DNA of 6,259 nucleotides from Conexibacter sp. (GTDB lineage Bacteria; Actinomycetota; Thermoleophilia; Solirubrobacterales; Solirubrobacteraceae): contig JAOPZP010000335.1 of assembly GCA_025964055.1 (NCBI GenBank), positions 1 to 6,259 on the forward strand, in the 5' to 3' direction. Numbering within the stretch: the stretch's first letter is position 1; every line of letters starts with the position of its first letter. Both the position numbers and the translations under genes were made by a program. The notes below the pieces were generated by a model. That model had not been told where the DNA came from and searched no databases. It was given only the letters and a program-made list of their open reading frames with translations. Positions 6,080 through 6,259 of the stretch are shown here, one piece after another.

Positions 6080-6259
6080 CCCACAGCTCGAGCGTCTCTG
6101 GCGCTTCGGCCGATTAGCCGTACTCGAAGCCGAGGCAGGCGATCTCGCTCAGCGGCGAGTTGTGCAGCTCGAAGGGCGCCAGCGCGCCCGGCAGGTGCTG
6201 CACCGGGCAGACGGTCTGGCCCGTCTTGGCGTCGTGGAGGACGAGGTGGCGCTGGCTGA
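6080..6259 (-). pseudogene. Displaced fragment of a sucA gene, copy B of the direct repeat, with TAA
   Basis: A second, diverged copy of 5480-5659 joined in frame upstream of the sucA linker and cut off by the window end. Of the 59 complete codons compared, 16 differ and 11 of those are synonymous. The protein differences are Ile to Val, Ser to His, Leu to Phe, Tyr to stop and Val to Glu. The APFE and HLP residues of copy B look closer to the family consensus than copy A, so it derives from a functional sucA. The TAA at 6116-6114 replaces the Tyr codon of GFEYGYS. The left boundary is a 7-base CCCACAG shared by both copies (5480-5486 and 6080-6086), where the linker sequence LWAERMVGDG takes over. 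In an intact E1 this position would hold the end of the first catalytic domain, not pyrimidine-domain sequence. It may be a paralogue fragment, a foreign strain's sequence, or an assembly error. Confidence 0.75.

Noticed and set aside
4690..6084. Extension of the DUF952 frame upstream as one 583-residue protein
   Set aside because: Only the last 118 residues resemble a known family. The rest is the out-of-frame reading of sucA, which has clear E1 motifs in the other frame.
5480..6259. Direct repeats as ends of an insertion element
   Set aside because: The 420 bp between the copies is ordinary sucA coding sequence in the expected order, with no transposase or inverted ends.

Overview
The window is very GC-rich, packed bacterial DNA. 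Third codon positions are almost always G or C, gene overlaps of 4 to 17 bp are common, and the longest gap between genes is under 30 bp. This suits an actinobacterium. The protein styles (paired S51 peptidases, a DUF1028-TPR protein, a compact alkyltransferase-like protein, an oxoglutarate dehydrogenase E1) would fit a Thermoleophilia/Solirubrobacterales-like lineage, but that placement is inference. The window probably ends at or near a contig edge, because its last 180 bp are a diverged repeat of an internal stretch.

Left part (21-1534, + strand): two tandem, translationally coupled paralogues of the peptidase E (S51) family, both with an intact nucleophile elbow. They run into, and overlap by 16 bp, the last gene of a minus-strand operon.

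Middle (3409 down to 1519, - strand): a tight four-gene unit, in transcription order an alkyltransferase-like DNA repair protein, a cupin, a YjbQ/UPF0047 protein and a class I SAM methyltransferase. The last three overlap one another by 17 and 4 bp. Diverging from the first gene is a DUF1028 (Ntn-hydrolase clan) protein with a TPR-like tail (3408-4304, +). The two start codons are built from the same palindromic CATG, so there is no intergenic promoter space at all.

Right part (4333-6259, - strand): the C-terminal half of a 2-oxoglutarate dehydrogenase E1 gene (sucA), followed by a small DUF952 gene that seems to start on a CTG overlapping the sucA stop. Upstream of the sucA linker, where the thiamine-diphosphate-binding half should be, lies a second, 89% identical copy of 180 bp from inside the same gene. 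It is in frame but carries a TAA. The sucA locus here is therefore either a rearranged pseudogene or a chimeric contig end.

I see no mobile element, CRISPR array, RNA gene or recognisable defence system. The most unusual items are the chimeric sucA end, the shared divergent start, the CTG start of the DUF952 gene and the coupled peptidase pair.
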